Below are positions 44,134-53,293 of a DNA stretch of 64,000 nucleotides, piece after piece (the stretch's first letter is position 1; the number at the start of each line of letters is the position of its first letter). A program made the translations under genes and the position numbers. The stretch comes from an uncultured Ignavibacteria bacterium. Lineage in GTDB: Bacteria > Bacteroidota > Ignavibacteria > SZUA-365. The DNA lies in the NCBI GenBank assembly GCA_913061095.1, contig CAJXVM010000002.1:1-64000 (forward strand), written 5' to 3'. The notes beneath the pieces were generated by a model. That model worked only from the letters and a program-made list of their open reading frames with translations. It had not been told where the DNA came from and did no database searches.

Positions 44134-47100
44134 CTACTTCAGCTCAGGGATTCGTCCCGGTGTCCAGGGCGCACGAAGCTGCTCGAGTTCAATCTCCAGC
44201 GGACGCAGTTCCTCTTCACTGAGCTGACGCAGTTCTTCGAGCACGGGCATCAACTCCGTCACGGTCCGGTCCGCCTCGCGCAGATGCTGCATCGCGGGCG
44301 CCGAAGTAGATCGCCAGATGAAGTACATCAGGTACTGAATGCGGCCGACGATTGACGGCAGCTGGTTGCCATTATGCTTGCTGATGGTGTTATCACCATT
44401 CAGCCTGCGATTGATCGAAAGCATGCGGTCGCGCATCTGCAGCCAGCGCTTCCGAAGGTCCGGTTCGGCTTCCGGAGTAATCGCGATCGCCTTGTCGATC
44501 AGTTGCATGCGCTCCCAGATCTCATTGGCGAAACGCCGGGTACCGAGCACAGTGCGCTGAATCTCGGCGACACGTTTGTGGAACGCCACGAGTGCCTCCC
44601 GGTCGGGGGCGGGAAGCGTCGTATTCATCAGCACGCGGGCGGTAAACGGCACCGGATCCACGAGCGGAGTTTCGACACCGTCCACGACTTTCGACATTTC
44701 GACGGCATAGTTGCCCGGCATGGCCAGCAATGCATCCGCCTCGTTGACCTTCGTATTCTTGCCGACGGGTGTCCGGCTCGGAAAGCGCAGGTCCCATGTC
44801 AGGCGGTGCACACCCTTTTTCGCAGGAGCCTTCAGCTTGCGAACGATGAGCCCCTCCGCATCCCTGATCGTAAACTGGAGATACGGCTCGATCTCATCGT
44901 CCTCCGCACGCAGTGTTTCCCAGTCGGGATACGGCGGGGTCTTTCCCTCTTTACGCAGTTTTTTCTCCTCGGCTTTGCGCTGCTGCTTTTTCGTCTTGAT
45001 GCTTTCGTTCAGGTAATACGTGAAGGTGGCGCCGACGGGAGGATTCGGAGCGGCATAAAACGTTTCGCCCTGTGACCCGATGCGACGATGCTGTGCCTCG
45101 ATATACATCAGGGCGTCTTTCACCGGGAAGATGTGCGCATCCTGCGTGAGGAGGTCGCCGTCAATCGACCTCAGGGGCGAATAATCATCGAGGATGTAGA
45201 ATCCGCGTCCGAATGTTCCGAGCACGAGGTCATTCTCCCGCTGCTGGATGGCGATGTCGCGCACCGCTATCGTCGGAACACCCGCCTTGAGCTGCACCCA
45301 GTGCGCCCCGCCATCCGTGCTGGTGAACACACCGTATTCCGTGCCCGCGAACAGAAGCTGCGAATCCTCATGATCCTCGGTGATATGGTACACCGGGAAA
45401 TCATCGGGCAGGTCGCTGCTGATTGACGTCCAGCTGTTCCCGCGATCCGTACTTTTGAGAATGTACGGTTTGAAATCCCCCATTTTGTGATTGTCGAAAG
45501 ATGCATACACGGTGTTCGCGTCATGTACGGAGGCATGGACGAAGCTGACGTACGTGCGTTCGGGAACGCCCGGGAAGGAAGTGATCCTGCGCCATTCCTC
45601 CCCGCCATTCTCCGTCACCTGGATGAGCCCGTCATCGGTGCCGACGTACAAGAGGCTTTCCTGCAGCGGGGATTCATCCAGGGAAACGATGTTTCCGTAG
45701 AGCGATGTCGATGCGTTTTTCGCAACCGCCTCGGGAGGCCAGATCTTTCCCATCACCGGGAGGCTGTTCCGATCGAGCTGGCGGGTGAGATCGGAACTGA
45801 TCACCGTCCAGCTGTCGCCGCGGTCATCACTGCGGAACACGACGTTGGCGGCGAAGTAGAGACGTGTAGGGGAATGCGGACTGAGCAGCAGCGGGGAATC
45901 CCAGTTCCAGCGGTAGGGATCCTCGCTCGGAGCGGGCTGCGGTTGAATACCAAGTGATTCACCGCTGCGGCGGTCGAAGCGCACGAGCCCGCCGTACTGC
46001 GACTGCGCGTAAATGATGTTCGGATCGTTCGGATCGACCTGCGTCTCGTACCCGTCGCCGCCTTTTGTATAGAACCAGTCCTCACTGAAAATACCGTCGC
46101 TGTTTATGGTGCGTGACGGACCGCCGAGACTCTGGTTATCCTGCGTGCCACCGTACACATTGTAGAACGGCACGGCATTGTCGACGGAGACGCGGTAAAA
46201 CTGCATCACGGGCAGGTTCGGCTTGAAGCGCCATGTCTTCCCTCCATCGTAGCTGTCATAGACACCGCCGTCACCGCCGATAAGCAGGTGCCGCGGATCG
46301 TCGGGATTGATCCACAGCGCGTGATCATCGACATGACGATGCCTGTTCCCGAGACGCCGGTTCGTTTTGAATCCGTCCTCACTTATGCGCGTGTAGGTAT
46401 CGAGAGAGTACACCTTGTCCACATCGACAGGATCACAGACCAGCTCATTGTAGTACTGACCGCTGACGGTCTGATAACCGCTTCGCTTTTCCCAGCTTCC
46501 GCCGCGATTGGTCGTGCGATACACGCCGCCTTTCTCTCCTTCCGCTTCAATGATGGCATAGATGTAATCGGGATCTGCCGGTGAGATTGCGAGTCCGATT
46601 CGGCCGAGGTCTCCGGAAGGAAGCCCCGTCCGCAGCGTGTCCCAGCTGGCGCCCGCGTCGGTGCTTTTGAAGATGCGGCTTTCGGGACCGCCGTTGATCA
46701 GTGTCCACACATGCCGGCGGCGCTGATAGGAGGCCGCGTAGAGCACCTGCGAATCACGCGGATCCATTACCACGTCGGTCACACCGGTGTGTTCGCTGAT
46801 GGTCAGCACGGGTGTCCATGTGGCACCGGCGTCCGTGGATTTGTACAGACCGCGGTCACCGCCCGCCGCCCAGAGAGGACCCTGCGCGGCGACATACATG
46901 ATGCGGGAGTCATTTGGATCAATGAGAATCTTTGCGATGTGTTCGGATCGCTTCAGTCCCATGTTCTTCCATGACTTCCCTCCGTCGATGGAGCGGTAAA
47001 TGCCGTCACCCCAGGAGACACTGCGCTGACTGTTGTTCTCACCGGTTCCGACCCACACTGTGTGCGGATTATTCGGATCCAGCGTCACGCAGCCGATGGA

Positions 47101-47403
47101 ATACGACGCCTGCGAATCAAAAATCGGTTCGAAGGTAATGCCGTCATTGGTGGTTTTCCAGACGCCGCCCGATGCGACAGCGACGTAGTACTCCGCGTGA
47201 TTCCGTGGATTGACCGCGAAATCGGTAATGCGTCCGGATGCCAGTGCCGGACCGATCGTGCGGAATTTCAGTCCTCCAAGGAGTGAGGATGTCAGCCCGG
47301 TCTCTTTTCCTTCGTTGTCGTCTTCATTATCCTGCGCGATCGCCGGAGCGGTCACGATCACGAACACAGTCAGGAGAGCGGCAAGTCGCAGCAATTCTCT
47401 CAT
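44134..47403 (-). CDS. Secreted sortilin/BNR-repeat beta-propeller protein
   Basis: A 1089-residue protein, signal peptide MRELLRLAALLTVFVIVTAPAIAQ. From ~45 to ~760 it has repeated S-x-D-x-G-x-x-W units (KTTNDGITFEP, RSIDGGKSWKN, KSTDAGATWTP, KSTDRGNSWTS), the Asp-box/BNR pattern of VPS10/sortilin-like propellers commonly annotated as glycosyl hydrolase. The last ~300 residues include a Lys/Arg-rich segment (ESIKTKKQQRKAEEKKLRKEGK) and a beta domain. No catalytic residues of sialidases are recognisable. It is abundant as a family in FCB and Acidobacteria genomes, with function unknown; export to the periplasm or surface is likely. It is 730 bases from the methyltransferase gene, which runs divergently. 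Confidence 0.8.
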   Translation of the reverse strand: MRELLRLAALLTVFVIVTAPAIAQDNEDDNEGKETGLTSSLLGGLKFRTIGPALASGRITDFAVNPRNHAEYYVAVASGGVWKTTNDGITFEPIFDSQASYSIGCVTLDPNNPHTVWVGTGENNSQRSVSWGDGIYRSIDGGKSWKNMGLKRSEHIAKILIDPNDSRIMYVAAQGPLWAAGGDRGLYKSTDAGATWTPVLTISEHTGVTDVVMDPRDSQVLYAASYQRRRHVWTLINGGPESRIFKSTDAGASWDTLRTGLPSGDLGRIGLAISPADPDYIYAIIEAEGEKGGVYRTTNRGGSWEKRSGYQTVSGQYYNELVCDPVDVDKVYSLDTYTRISEDGFKTNRRLGNRHRHVDDHALWINPDDPRHLLIGGDGGVYDSYDGGKTWRFKPNLPVMQFYRVSVDNAVPFYNVYGGTQDNQSLGGPSRTINSDGIFSEDWFYTKGGDGYETQVDPNDPNIIYAQSQYGGLVRFDRRSGESLGIQPQPAPSEDPYRWNWDSPLLLSPHSPTRLYFAANVVFRSDDRGDSWTVISSDLTRQLDRNSLPVMGKIWPPEAVAKNASTSLYGNIVSLDESPLQESLLYVGTDDGLIQVTENGGEEWRRITSFPGVPERTYVSFVHASVHDANTVYASFDNHKMGDFKPYILKSTDRGNSWTSISSDLPDDFPVYHITEDHEDSQLLFAGTEYGVFTSTDGGAHWVQLKAGVPTIAVRDIAIQQRENDLVLGTFGRGFYILDDYSPLRSIDGDLLTQDAHIFPVKDALMYIEAQHRRIGSQGETFYAAPNPPVGATFTYYLNESIKTKKQQRKAEEKKLRKEGKTPPYPDWETLRAEDDEIEPYLQFTIRDAEGLIVRKLKAPAKKGVHRLTWDLRFPSRTPVGKNTKVNEADALLAMPGNYAVEMSKVVDGVETPLVDPVPFTARVLMNTTLPAPDREALVAFHKRVAEIQRTVLGTRRFANEIWERMQLIDKAIAITPEAEPDLRKRWLQMRDRMLSINRRLNGDNTISKHNGNQLPSIVGRIQYLMYFIWRSTSAPAMQHLREADRTVTELMPVLEELRQLSEEELRPLEIELEQLRAPWTPGRIPELK

Positions 47404-47545
47404 AATGGGTATCCCGGGGATGGTGAACGAAACTCCCTGCTCTTTCGACAGGAGAGGCAGGTAAGGAAAGATACGACTTCCCGCCCGAATTCACGGAACT
47501 CGCAATCGCTTTCGCAATCGCATTCGATTAACGTATTTTGCGTCA

Positions 47546-48226
47546 ATGGAACAGACCCCGCAGCAAATCATCGACTACTACGACACCTTCTATGCCGGAG
47601 AGGGCTTCACCTACTATCCCCCGGACTTCACCCGCCGCGTCCTCGCTTCCATCTGTGCAAGAGCCGGTGTGCGTCCCGGAGCGCGCGTGCTCGACGTGGG
47701 CTGCGCAACCGGCTATTACAGTGCGATATTCGCCTCGCTCGGTTATGACGTGGTGGGAATTGATATCAGCGAAACGGGGATACGCAAGGCTCGTGAGATG
47801 TATCCCGACATTCGTTTCGAGGTGCAGGACGCCACCGCTCTTCCCTACGGGGAGGGCATGTTCGATCTGGTGTTCGCACTCGGCGTCAGCGTGGCGAATA
47901 CGCAGGATATGCAGAAACTGCATCACTGGCTACGCCATCTACTGCATGTTACTACGGCCGGAGGAAGCGTCGCCTTTCTCGGCGGCAGCGACCTGAGCGG
48001 CAGAGACTCCGCGACATCGACCTGGTACAATCACACCTGGGAGGAAATCCGGCACTTCGCGCCACCGGACAGCGGGGCGGACTTTCTCGGTCCGTGGCTG
48101 ACACATTTTCGGCTTATGAAATCCCTCCCGGCCGTATTCGCAATGAATGGAGTCACGACATCCCTGCTCCGCATCCTCCCCGTTCATTTTCAGCGCCGCA
48201 TCGTGCTCCTGCTGAAAAACCGCTGA
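47546..48226 (+). CDS. SAM-dependent class I methyltransferase
   Basis: A 226-residue protein. ARVLDVGCATGYYSAIFASLGYDVVGIDIS is motif I with the post-I acidic residue, and DATALPYGEGMFDLVFALG is the motif II/III region of UbiE-like (Methyltransf_11) enzymes. Acceptor not predictable. It stands alone between divergent BNR and convergent YfcC genes. Start ATG 47546 fits family length; no strong ribosome site is seen. Confidence 0.85.
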   Translation: MEQTPQQIIDYYDTFYAGEGFTYYPPDFTRRVLASICARAGVRPGARVLDVGCATGYYSAIFASLGYDVVGIDISETGIRKAREMYPDIRFEVQDATALPYGEGMFDLVFALGVSVANTQDMQKLHHWLRHLLHVTTAGGSVAFLGGSDLSGRDSATSTWYNHTWEEIRHFAPPDSGADFLGPWLTHFRLMKSLPAVFAMNGVTTSLLRILPVHFQRRIVLLLKNR

Positions 48227-48323
48227 TCCCCGGATGAACTTCCGGCGGTGGTGCGGGCACTGAACAGCGCATGGCCTGACATCCCTCCTCCGCGGCGGTG
48301 GAACGCTGCGACTCGATACCACA

Positions 48324-49718
48324 TTACTGCCAGTGTGTCACAACGGGCCAGATCAGCAGCAGCAGCGAAAGAATGAAAAAGAAAATCTGCATGGGGAAAT
48401 TCCAGCGGAACCAGCGCTCATACGGAATCTTGGCCATGGTCAGCGTCCCTATGGTGACGCCGGAGGTGGGAATGATCATGTTGGTGAAGCCGTCCCCGAG
48501 CTGATAAGCCAGAACCGCCGTCTGACGTGTGAAACCCGAAAGATCCGCGAGCGGACCCATCAGGGGCATGGTGAGTGCTGCCTTGGTGCTGCCGGAGGGG
48601 ATGAAGAAGTTGAGTCCGACCTGCATCACATACATCGCATCGGCGGAAAGGATGCGCGGCATGTTCGCTGTCAGCTGTGCCATACTATATAGTATGGTGT
48701 CCATGATATTCCCGTCTTCGAGAATCACGATGATTCCGCCAGCGAAGCCCACGATCATGGCGGCGGACGCCATGTCCTTTACGCCCAGGATGAAATTCTT
48801 TGCGAGCGTGTTCGGGCTCTGCCCGGAAACAATGCCTGCCGTGACACCCATGCCGAGGAACAGCGCTCCGAGTTCAGTGATATACCAGCCGAAGACGGTC
48901 ACGCCGACGATCATGCCGATCACCCCGATGAGCAGCACGAGCAGTGCGAGTGCGTGACGGATGGAAAAATCTGCCTCGGCCGTCTGCTGACGCCTGATTT
49001 CCTCCCGCCGCTGCTGATCCAGGTCGTACATCGTGCTTCGATGCGGATCCTTCTTTATCCGTGCAGCATAGATCATCACCCATGCGATGGTCGAGGCGGT
49101 GACGATCACCCAGACGATGACGCGATATTCCCAGCCAGAAACCAGGGGAACGCCGGCGAGTCCCTGCGCGATCTGCAGTGTGAAGGGATTCAGAAATGCG
49201 CCGGCGAATCCAACCCCCGCCGCGAGAAAGGTCAGCGATACGCCGACGAAGGAATCATAGCCGAGCGACAGGGCGAGGGGCACGAAAATAAGGACAAAGG
49301 GCATGGCTTCCTCGCACATGCCGAAGACGGCACCAAACAGCGAGAAGAATGTCATGACGATCGGGATGACGAGGATTTCCCTGCCCTTGAGTTTTCGCAC
49401 GAGCTGTCCCGTACCTGCCGCAATCGCGCCCGTCTCGTTCATGATAGAGAACGCTCCCCCGACGAGAAAGATGAAGCCGATGATTTCCGCGAGCCGCAGG
49501 AAACCGTCCATAGGCGCGGTAAAGATCTGCAGCACCTGGGGACGGGCATCCTCGAAGCTGAATGATCCGACGACAAGCACTTCGCGCAGCACGCCGCCGA
49601 CTTCCTCCTCGACGCGTTCATAACTCCCGCCCGGCACGATCCACGTCGCGATCGCCGCGAGGATGATGAGACTGAAAACGATGACAAAAACGTTGGGGAC
49701 TTTTCTGATCAGCGACAT
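48324..49718 (-). CDS. YfcC-family (DcuC/AbgT-like) membrane carrier
   Basis: A 464-residue, 12-13-TM carrier. IPNVFVIVFSLIILAAIATWIVPGGSY-like opening and internal GGAFSIMNETGAI, FSLFGAVFGMCEEAMPFV and FFIPSGSTKAALTMPLMGPLADLSG are hallmarks of YfcC/C4-dicarboxylate anaerobic carriers, whose members transport arginine/ornithine, dicarboxylates or basic amino acids. It lies 22 bases after the NtrC-like regulator gene on the same strand, so the regulator may be part of the same transcript. Substrate unknown. Confidence 0.85.
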   Translation of the reverse strand: MSLIRKVPNVFVIVFSLIILAAIATWIVPGGSYERVEEEVGGVLREVLVVGSFSFEDARPQVLQIFTAPMDGFLRLAEIIGFIFLVGGAFSIMNETGAIAAGTGQLVRKLKGREILVIPIVMTFFSLFGAVFGMCEEAMPFVLIFVPLALSLGYDSFVGVSLTFLAAGVGFAGAFLNPFTLQIAQGLAGVPLVSGWEYRVIVWVIVTASTIAWVMIYAARIKKDPHRSTMYDLDQQRREEIRRQQTAEADFSIRHALALLVLLIGVIGMIVGVTVFGWYITELGALFLGMGVTAGIVSGQSPNTLAKNFILGVKDMASAAMIVGFAGGIIVILEDGNIMDTILYSMAQLTANMPRILSADAMYVMQVGLNFFIPSGSTKAALTMPLMGPLADLSGFTRQTAVLAYQLGDGFTNMIIPTSGVTIGTLTMAKIPYERWFRWNFPMQIFFFILSLLLLIWPVVTHWQ

Positions 49719-49740
49719 GCCCTGCTCTGCCTGCCCTGCA

Positions 49741-51171
49741 TTATCCGTTCGGATCCTGCAGTTTGTATTCCTTGACCTTCGTCTGCATGGTCTTGTAATC
49801 GATCTGCAGCAGCCGGGCCGCCTTGGCCTTGTTCCAGCCGGTGCGTTTGAGGGTTTCGAGCAGAATCTGCCGTTCGATCTGGGCGGTATGCTTCCGCATG
49901 TGGTCTTTCAGTGCAATGCCCTGTTCGATGGTGCTTTCATCGATATCCGCAGCGGCCATGACGGCCCGAACGCGGCGTTCGGCGTCCATTTCGAGGTCCA
50001 GCTGTTCGGCACTGATGTACTCCTCCGCGAAAAGCACGGATCGGCGCACGACAGCTTTCAGCTGCGCGACGTTGCCCGGCCAGTTATAGGCGAGCATTTT
50101 TTCGAGCGCCTTCGGCGTGAACCCGCCGATGTTTTTATTGAGTTCCTTGTTGCTGAACTGGAGAAAGCGGCTGGCGAGGTATGGAATATCCGTCTTGCGC
50201 TCTCGCAGTGACGGTACATGCAGACTGTACTCGTTGAGACGGTAGAACAGATCCGGACGAAACCGTTTCTGTTCGATCTGTTCGTGGAGATCCTTGCTTG
50301 TGGACGCGATGATGCGGACATCCGCCGGGATCGGTGTTTCATTTCCGAGGCGAACGACCGACTTGGTCTGCAGGACATGCAGGAGGCGACTCTGCAGTGC
50401 AACCGGGAAGGCCGAGATTTCATCGAGAAACAGCGTCCCGCCGTGTGCAGATTCGAACTTGCCCGGTTTACTGCGTTCCGCGTCAGGGAACGCTCCGCGC
50501 TCATATCCGAACAGTTCCTGCTCGAGGACGTCCTCGGCAAGTGCATCACAGGCGATGGTCACGAACGGCTTTTTGTGCCGGTCGCTTTCGTCATGAAGAT
50601 TCTGGGCCACCAGTGCCTTGCCGGTACCGGGTTCACCGATAAGCAGCACATCGAACGGTGCTTTCGCAATCTGCTTCAGGGAGTTCGTCAGTTCCACGAT
50701 CACATCGCTGGCTCCCATCAGCTGCAGCAGTTCGTCCTTCTGTCCGACATGGTCTGCCTGAAAACTCTGAAATTTCCGGCGCATGAGACGCTCATCCAGG
50801 GCCCGGCCGAGAACCTCGAGAATTTCTCCGGTCTCGAACGGTTTCGCAACGTAATCAAACGCCCCGGCCTTCATGGCATCCACGGCACCCGGCACCCCCG
50901 CGAGCGCAGTCATGAATATCACGGGGATTTCCGGATTGATGCGCCGCATCCTGAGCATGACTTCCCGCCCGTCCATACCCGGCATGAGAATATCGAGTAC
51001 GACGGCGTCCGGTTCCTCCTTGCGAAACTGGTCAAGCGCCGATTCGCCATCGAACGCCATCATGGCTGCAAGTCCCTGCCGTTCGAACAGCCGTTTGAGG
51101 AGCACGCACATGTCTTCCTCATCGTCCACGATCAGGATTTTCATGCCGCGATACTTGTCAAGGCCTTCCAT
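49741..51171 (-). CDS. NtrC-like response regulator with degenerate GAFTGA loop
   Basis: A 476-residue protein: receiver domain (~10-125, phospho-acceptor D60), AAA+ domain (~150-385; Walker A GEPGTGKA at 179-186, Walker B GGTLFLDEI) and Fis-type HTH (RTGWNKAKAARLLQIDYKTMQTKVKEYKL). The loop that contacts sigma-54 should read GAFTGA but is GAFPDA (226-231), and Lys-Glu after the P-loop is Lys-Ala. Both are conserved in the second regulator at 57015. It may therefore not open sigma-54 promoters and could act as a binding partner or repressor. Start ATG 51171 follows AGGAG by 8 bases. Divergent from the redox operon at 51653. Confidence 0.88.
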   Translation of the reverse strand: MEGLDKYRGMKILIVDDEEDMCVLLKRLFERQGLAAMMAFDGESALDQFRKEEPDAVVLDILMPGMDGREVMLRMRRINPEIPVIFMTALAGVPGAVDAMKAGAFDYVAKPFETGEILEVLGRALDERLMRRKFQSFQADHVGQKDELLQLMGASDVIVELTNSLKQIAKAPFDVLLIGEPGTGKALVAQNLHDESDRHKKPFVTIACDALAEDVLEQELFGYERGAFPDAERSKPGKFESAHGGTLFLDEISAFPVALQSRLLHVLQTKSVVRLGNETPIPADVRIIASTSKDLHEQIEQKRFRPDLFYRLNEYSLHVPSLRERKTDIPYLASRFLQFSNKELNKNIGGFTPKALEKMLAYNWPGNVAQLKAVVRRSVLFAEEYISAEQLDLEMDAERRVRAVMAAADIDESTIEQGIALKDHMRKHTAQIERQILLETLKRTGWNKAKAARLLQIDYKTMQTKVKEYKLQDPNG

Positions 51172-51275
51172 GCCGTCATCTCCTTCTGTCACGGATGCAA
51201 CAAAATACGGGATAAACGGACCGGATTCAATCATGGCAGGGAAAAAATTCCATAGATTTCACTCCACATATCGGA

Positions 51276-51310
51276 GCATCACATTTGCAGGGGGCATCAC
51301 ATTTGCAGGG
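51276..51310. repeat. Tandem 18-bp direct repeat upstream of the regulator gene
   Basis: GCATCACATTTGCAGGG occurs at 51276-51292 and again, identically, at 51294-51310. It is ~105 bases before the regulator start on the minus strand and ~260 bases before the sigma-54 promoter, and might be a binding site for a dimeric regulator. Confidence 0.7.
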
Positions 51311-51570
51311 AGAAGGTATGTCGTGCTGACTGCCCTGCCGACAATGGTGAATTCCGCCACAATGCACTGTTGGTTTTCTCTACAGCTGTTAAGAGTTTGA
51401 AATGAATGGTCTTACCGCGACATGTCTCGTGAAGATCAAAAAACACCGTAGATTTTTTCAACAATGGGAAAAATCCATCACGCAGGAGCAAGAGGAGGTC
51501 TGATACCGTAACGCACTGTCGGAATAGAAGTTACGGGAATTCAACGGCAGATCGAGAAATAGATCTCTTT

Positions 51571-51587
51571 TTGGTACGATTGTTGAT
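51571..51587 (+). promoter_or_regulatory. Sigma-54-type promoter for the GcvH/ferredoxin/NrfD operon
   Basis: TTGGTACG-N4-TTGAT compared with consensus TTGGCACG-N4-TTGCW: 12 of 13 defined positions fit apart from C-to-T in the -24 box and C-to-A in the -12 box. A start near 51598 gives a ~55-base leader to ATG 51653 with GGAG at 51642-51645. Consistent with two NtrC-like regulators nearby; unverified. Confidence 0.45.
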
Positions 51588-51652
51588 GCATTTCTCAACA
51601 GTTGAATGTTGAAACTCGCAACACCCATCCCACTAAAGCACTGGAGTTCATC

Positions 51653-52327
51653 ATGGTCGCATTATTTGTCATCCTCTTTGTCGCGCTCCTGCTCGGCATC
51701 GATCTGTTCATTCAGGCACGCAGCCGCAGATATCCCATCATGGCTGCCGCGCCGAGAACAGCAATTGCGCCACAGGCGCGAGAATCGGTTCGCATCCCGA
51801 AAAGTGTATTCTTCCATCCCGGTCATACCTGGGCACGCATGCAGGATGGTGAGCATCTGGAAATCGGCGTCGACGATTTCATCCAGAAAGCTCTCGGCGG
51901 AATTGACGGTATCGAGCTTCCCGCCGCCGGCGAGTTCGTGCGGCAGGGAGATCCTGTCATCACGCTCAATCATGAAGGACGGAAAGTCCGTCTCGTCGCA
52001 CCGGTCAGCGGGTATGTTCGCTCGGTGAATGCCGACGCGGTGGAAAACCCCGGTCTGGTCTCAGAGAATCCCTATCGAGAAGGCTGGCTGATGATGATCG
52101 AGCCGGCGGAGCTGGCAGCGAATCTTTCAATTCTCCGCGTCGCCGAAAGCGCCGTTTCATGGGTCAAGGAAGAGATCAAGCGCTTCCGCGATTTCCTCGG
52201 CGCAAGCATGCCACAGCCCGCAGCCGTGGGCGAGGCGATGTTCGAGGGCGGCGCACCGGTCGCCGGAGCACTGGAACATCTCGATGAAACGCATCTGCAG
52301 GATTTCGAACAGCAGTTCCTGCGCTGA
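51653..52327 (+). CDS. Membrane-anchored GcvH-like protein without the lipoyl lysine
   Basis: A 224-residue protein. One N-terminal TM (MVALFVILFVALLLGIDLFI) and a short basic stretch precede a GcvH-fold domain (~60-150): HPGHTWARMQDGEHLEIGVDDF and RQGDPVITLNHEGRKVRLVAPVSG. Against E. coli GcvH this aligns without gaps, and the lipoyl-lysine position is Gly (Lys lies two residues further on). A C-terminal helix-rich tail follows. It therefore probably does not carry lipoate. The start at 51653 has a GGAG site, whereas the frame opens at 51602. First gene of the redox operon. Confidence 0.8.
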   Translation: MVALFVILFVALLLGIDLFIQARSRRYPIMAAAPRTAIAPQARESVRIPKSVFFHPGHTWARMQDGEHLEIGVDDFIQKALGGIDGIELPAAGEFVRQGDPVITLNHEGRKVRLVAPVSGYVRSVNADAVENPGLVSENPYREGWLMMIEPAELAANLSILRVAESAVSWVKEEIKRFRDFLGASMPQPAAVGEAMFEGGAPVAGALEHLDETHLQDFEQQFLR

Positions 52328-52377
52328 GTCCTGTTTCCATCGACTGACTGTTCCATTGCCATCAAAGGAGATTCACC

Positions 52378-53283
52378 ATGTCACATGCCATTCTCGTCGA
52401 TTTGACGGAATGCGTCGGCTGCGGCGCCTGCAGGGATGCCTGCCAGCAGATCCATCATTTCCCGCAGGTTGAAGCCACGAGCCTCGACGCACAGAATTTC
52501 ACGACCCTCCGGCTGTATGAAAATCCCGAGAGCGGGACGGAAACATACATCCGCCAGATGTGCCAGCACTGCAAGGAACCGGCCTGCGCTTCCGCATGCC
52601 TTGTCGGCGCGCTGGAAAAGACCAAAGACGGCGCGGTCACCTGGGACGCCAACAAGTGCATCGGCTGCCGCTACTGCATGCTCGCCTGCCCGTTCGATAT
52701 CCCGAAATACGAATGGGGCAGCAATAATCCGAAAGTGCGCAAGTGCACCATGTGCTACCAGGAACGGCATGTGCGCGAAGACTACGAGGTCGACGACGCC
52801 GGATATGTCATTGACCGCAAGGGCAAACGGGTCACGGTCGACGGCCGCGAAATTACCGCCGAGGAGCGCGATACCATCCTGGAAATGACCACAAATTACG
52901 AGGGCAATCGCGCCTCCGCCTGCAGCGTGGCCTGTCCGATGGAAGCCACGATCTTCGGCGAGCGCAGCGAATTGGTCGCCGAAGCGCAGCGACGCATCCG
53001 CGAAAACCCCGATAGCTATGTCCACAAGGTGTACGGCCTCAAGGAGGTCGGTGGCACTTCGGTGTTCTACCTCTCGAACGTCTCGTTCGAAAGTCTCGGC
53101 TTCCGCACGAAACTCGAGGAAACCCCGCTGCCGGAGAAGACCTGGCGCGTGCTCGAGAAGATCCCCGATATCGTCGTTACGGCCGGTGTCGCACTCGGCG
53201 CTGTCTACTGGATCACCAATCGCCGTGAAGAAGTCAGGCGCTTCGAAGACGAGAAAAAGAATCGCATCAAAACGAAATCCTGA
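52378..53283 (+). CDS. Four-cluster [4Fe-4S] ferredoxin subunit, HybA/NrfC-like, with C-terminal TM
   Basis: A 301-residue iron-sulfur protein. Sixteen Cys fall into four groups: C12/C15/C18/C22, C62/C65/C70/C74, C94/C97/C100/C104 and C123/C126/C182/C186, the layout of HybA/NrfC/PsrB electron-transfer subunits. It has no Tat signal, so it should face the cytoplasm, and a C-terminal hydrophobic segment (IPDIVVTAGVALGAVYWI, ~260-278) that anchors it, as in HybA. It passes electrons between the NrfD-type membrane subunit encoded 10 bases downstream and an unknown partner. Starts 50 bases after the GcvH-like gene. Confidence 0.9.
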   Translation: MSHAILVDLTECVGCGACRDACQQIHHFPQVEATSLDAQNFTTLRLYENPESGTETYIRQMCQHCKEPACASACLVGALEKTKDGAVTWDANKCIGCRYCMLACPFDIPKYEWGSNNPKVRKCTMCYQERHVREDYEVDDAGYVIDRKGKRVTVDGREITAEERDTILEMTTNYEGNRASACSVACPMEATIFGERSELVAEAQRRIRENPDSYVHKVYGLKEVGGTSVFYLSNVSFESLGFRTKLEETPLPEKTWRVLEKIPDIVVTAGVALGAVYWITNRREEVRRFEDEKKNRIKTKS

Positions 53284-53293
53284 GGAGAACACC

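Larger units (their letters stand above)
51172..51652. other. Divergent control region of the redox operon (481 bases)
   Basis: AT-richer than its surroundings. It holds an 18-bp direct repeat (51276-51310), a near-consensus sigma-54 promoter (51571-51587) and long A/T tracts at 51430-51480. A small antisense frame at 51297-51491 has no ribosome site and no homology I recognise. The distance of ~260 bases between repeats and promoter would suit an enhancer site for an NtrC-type activator. Confidence 0.6.

Noticed and set aside
51297-51491. 64-codon minus-strand frame in the control region
   Set aside because: No ribosome site, no domain, and it overlaps the direct repeats. Treated as chance.
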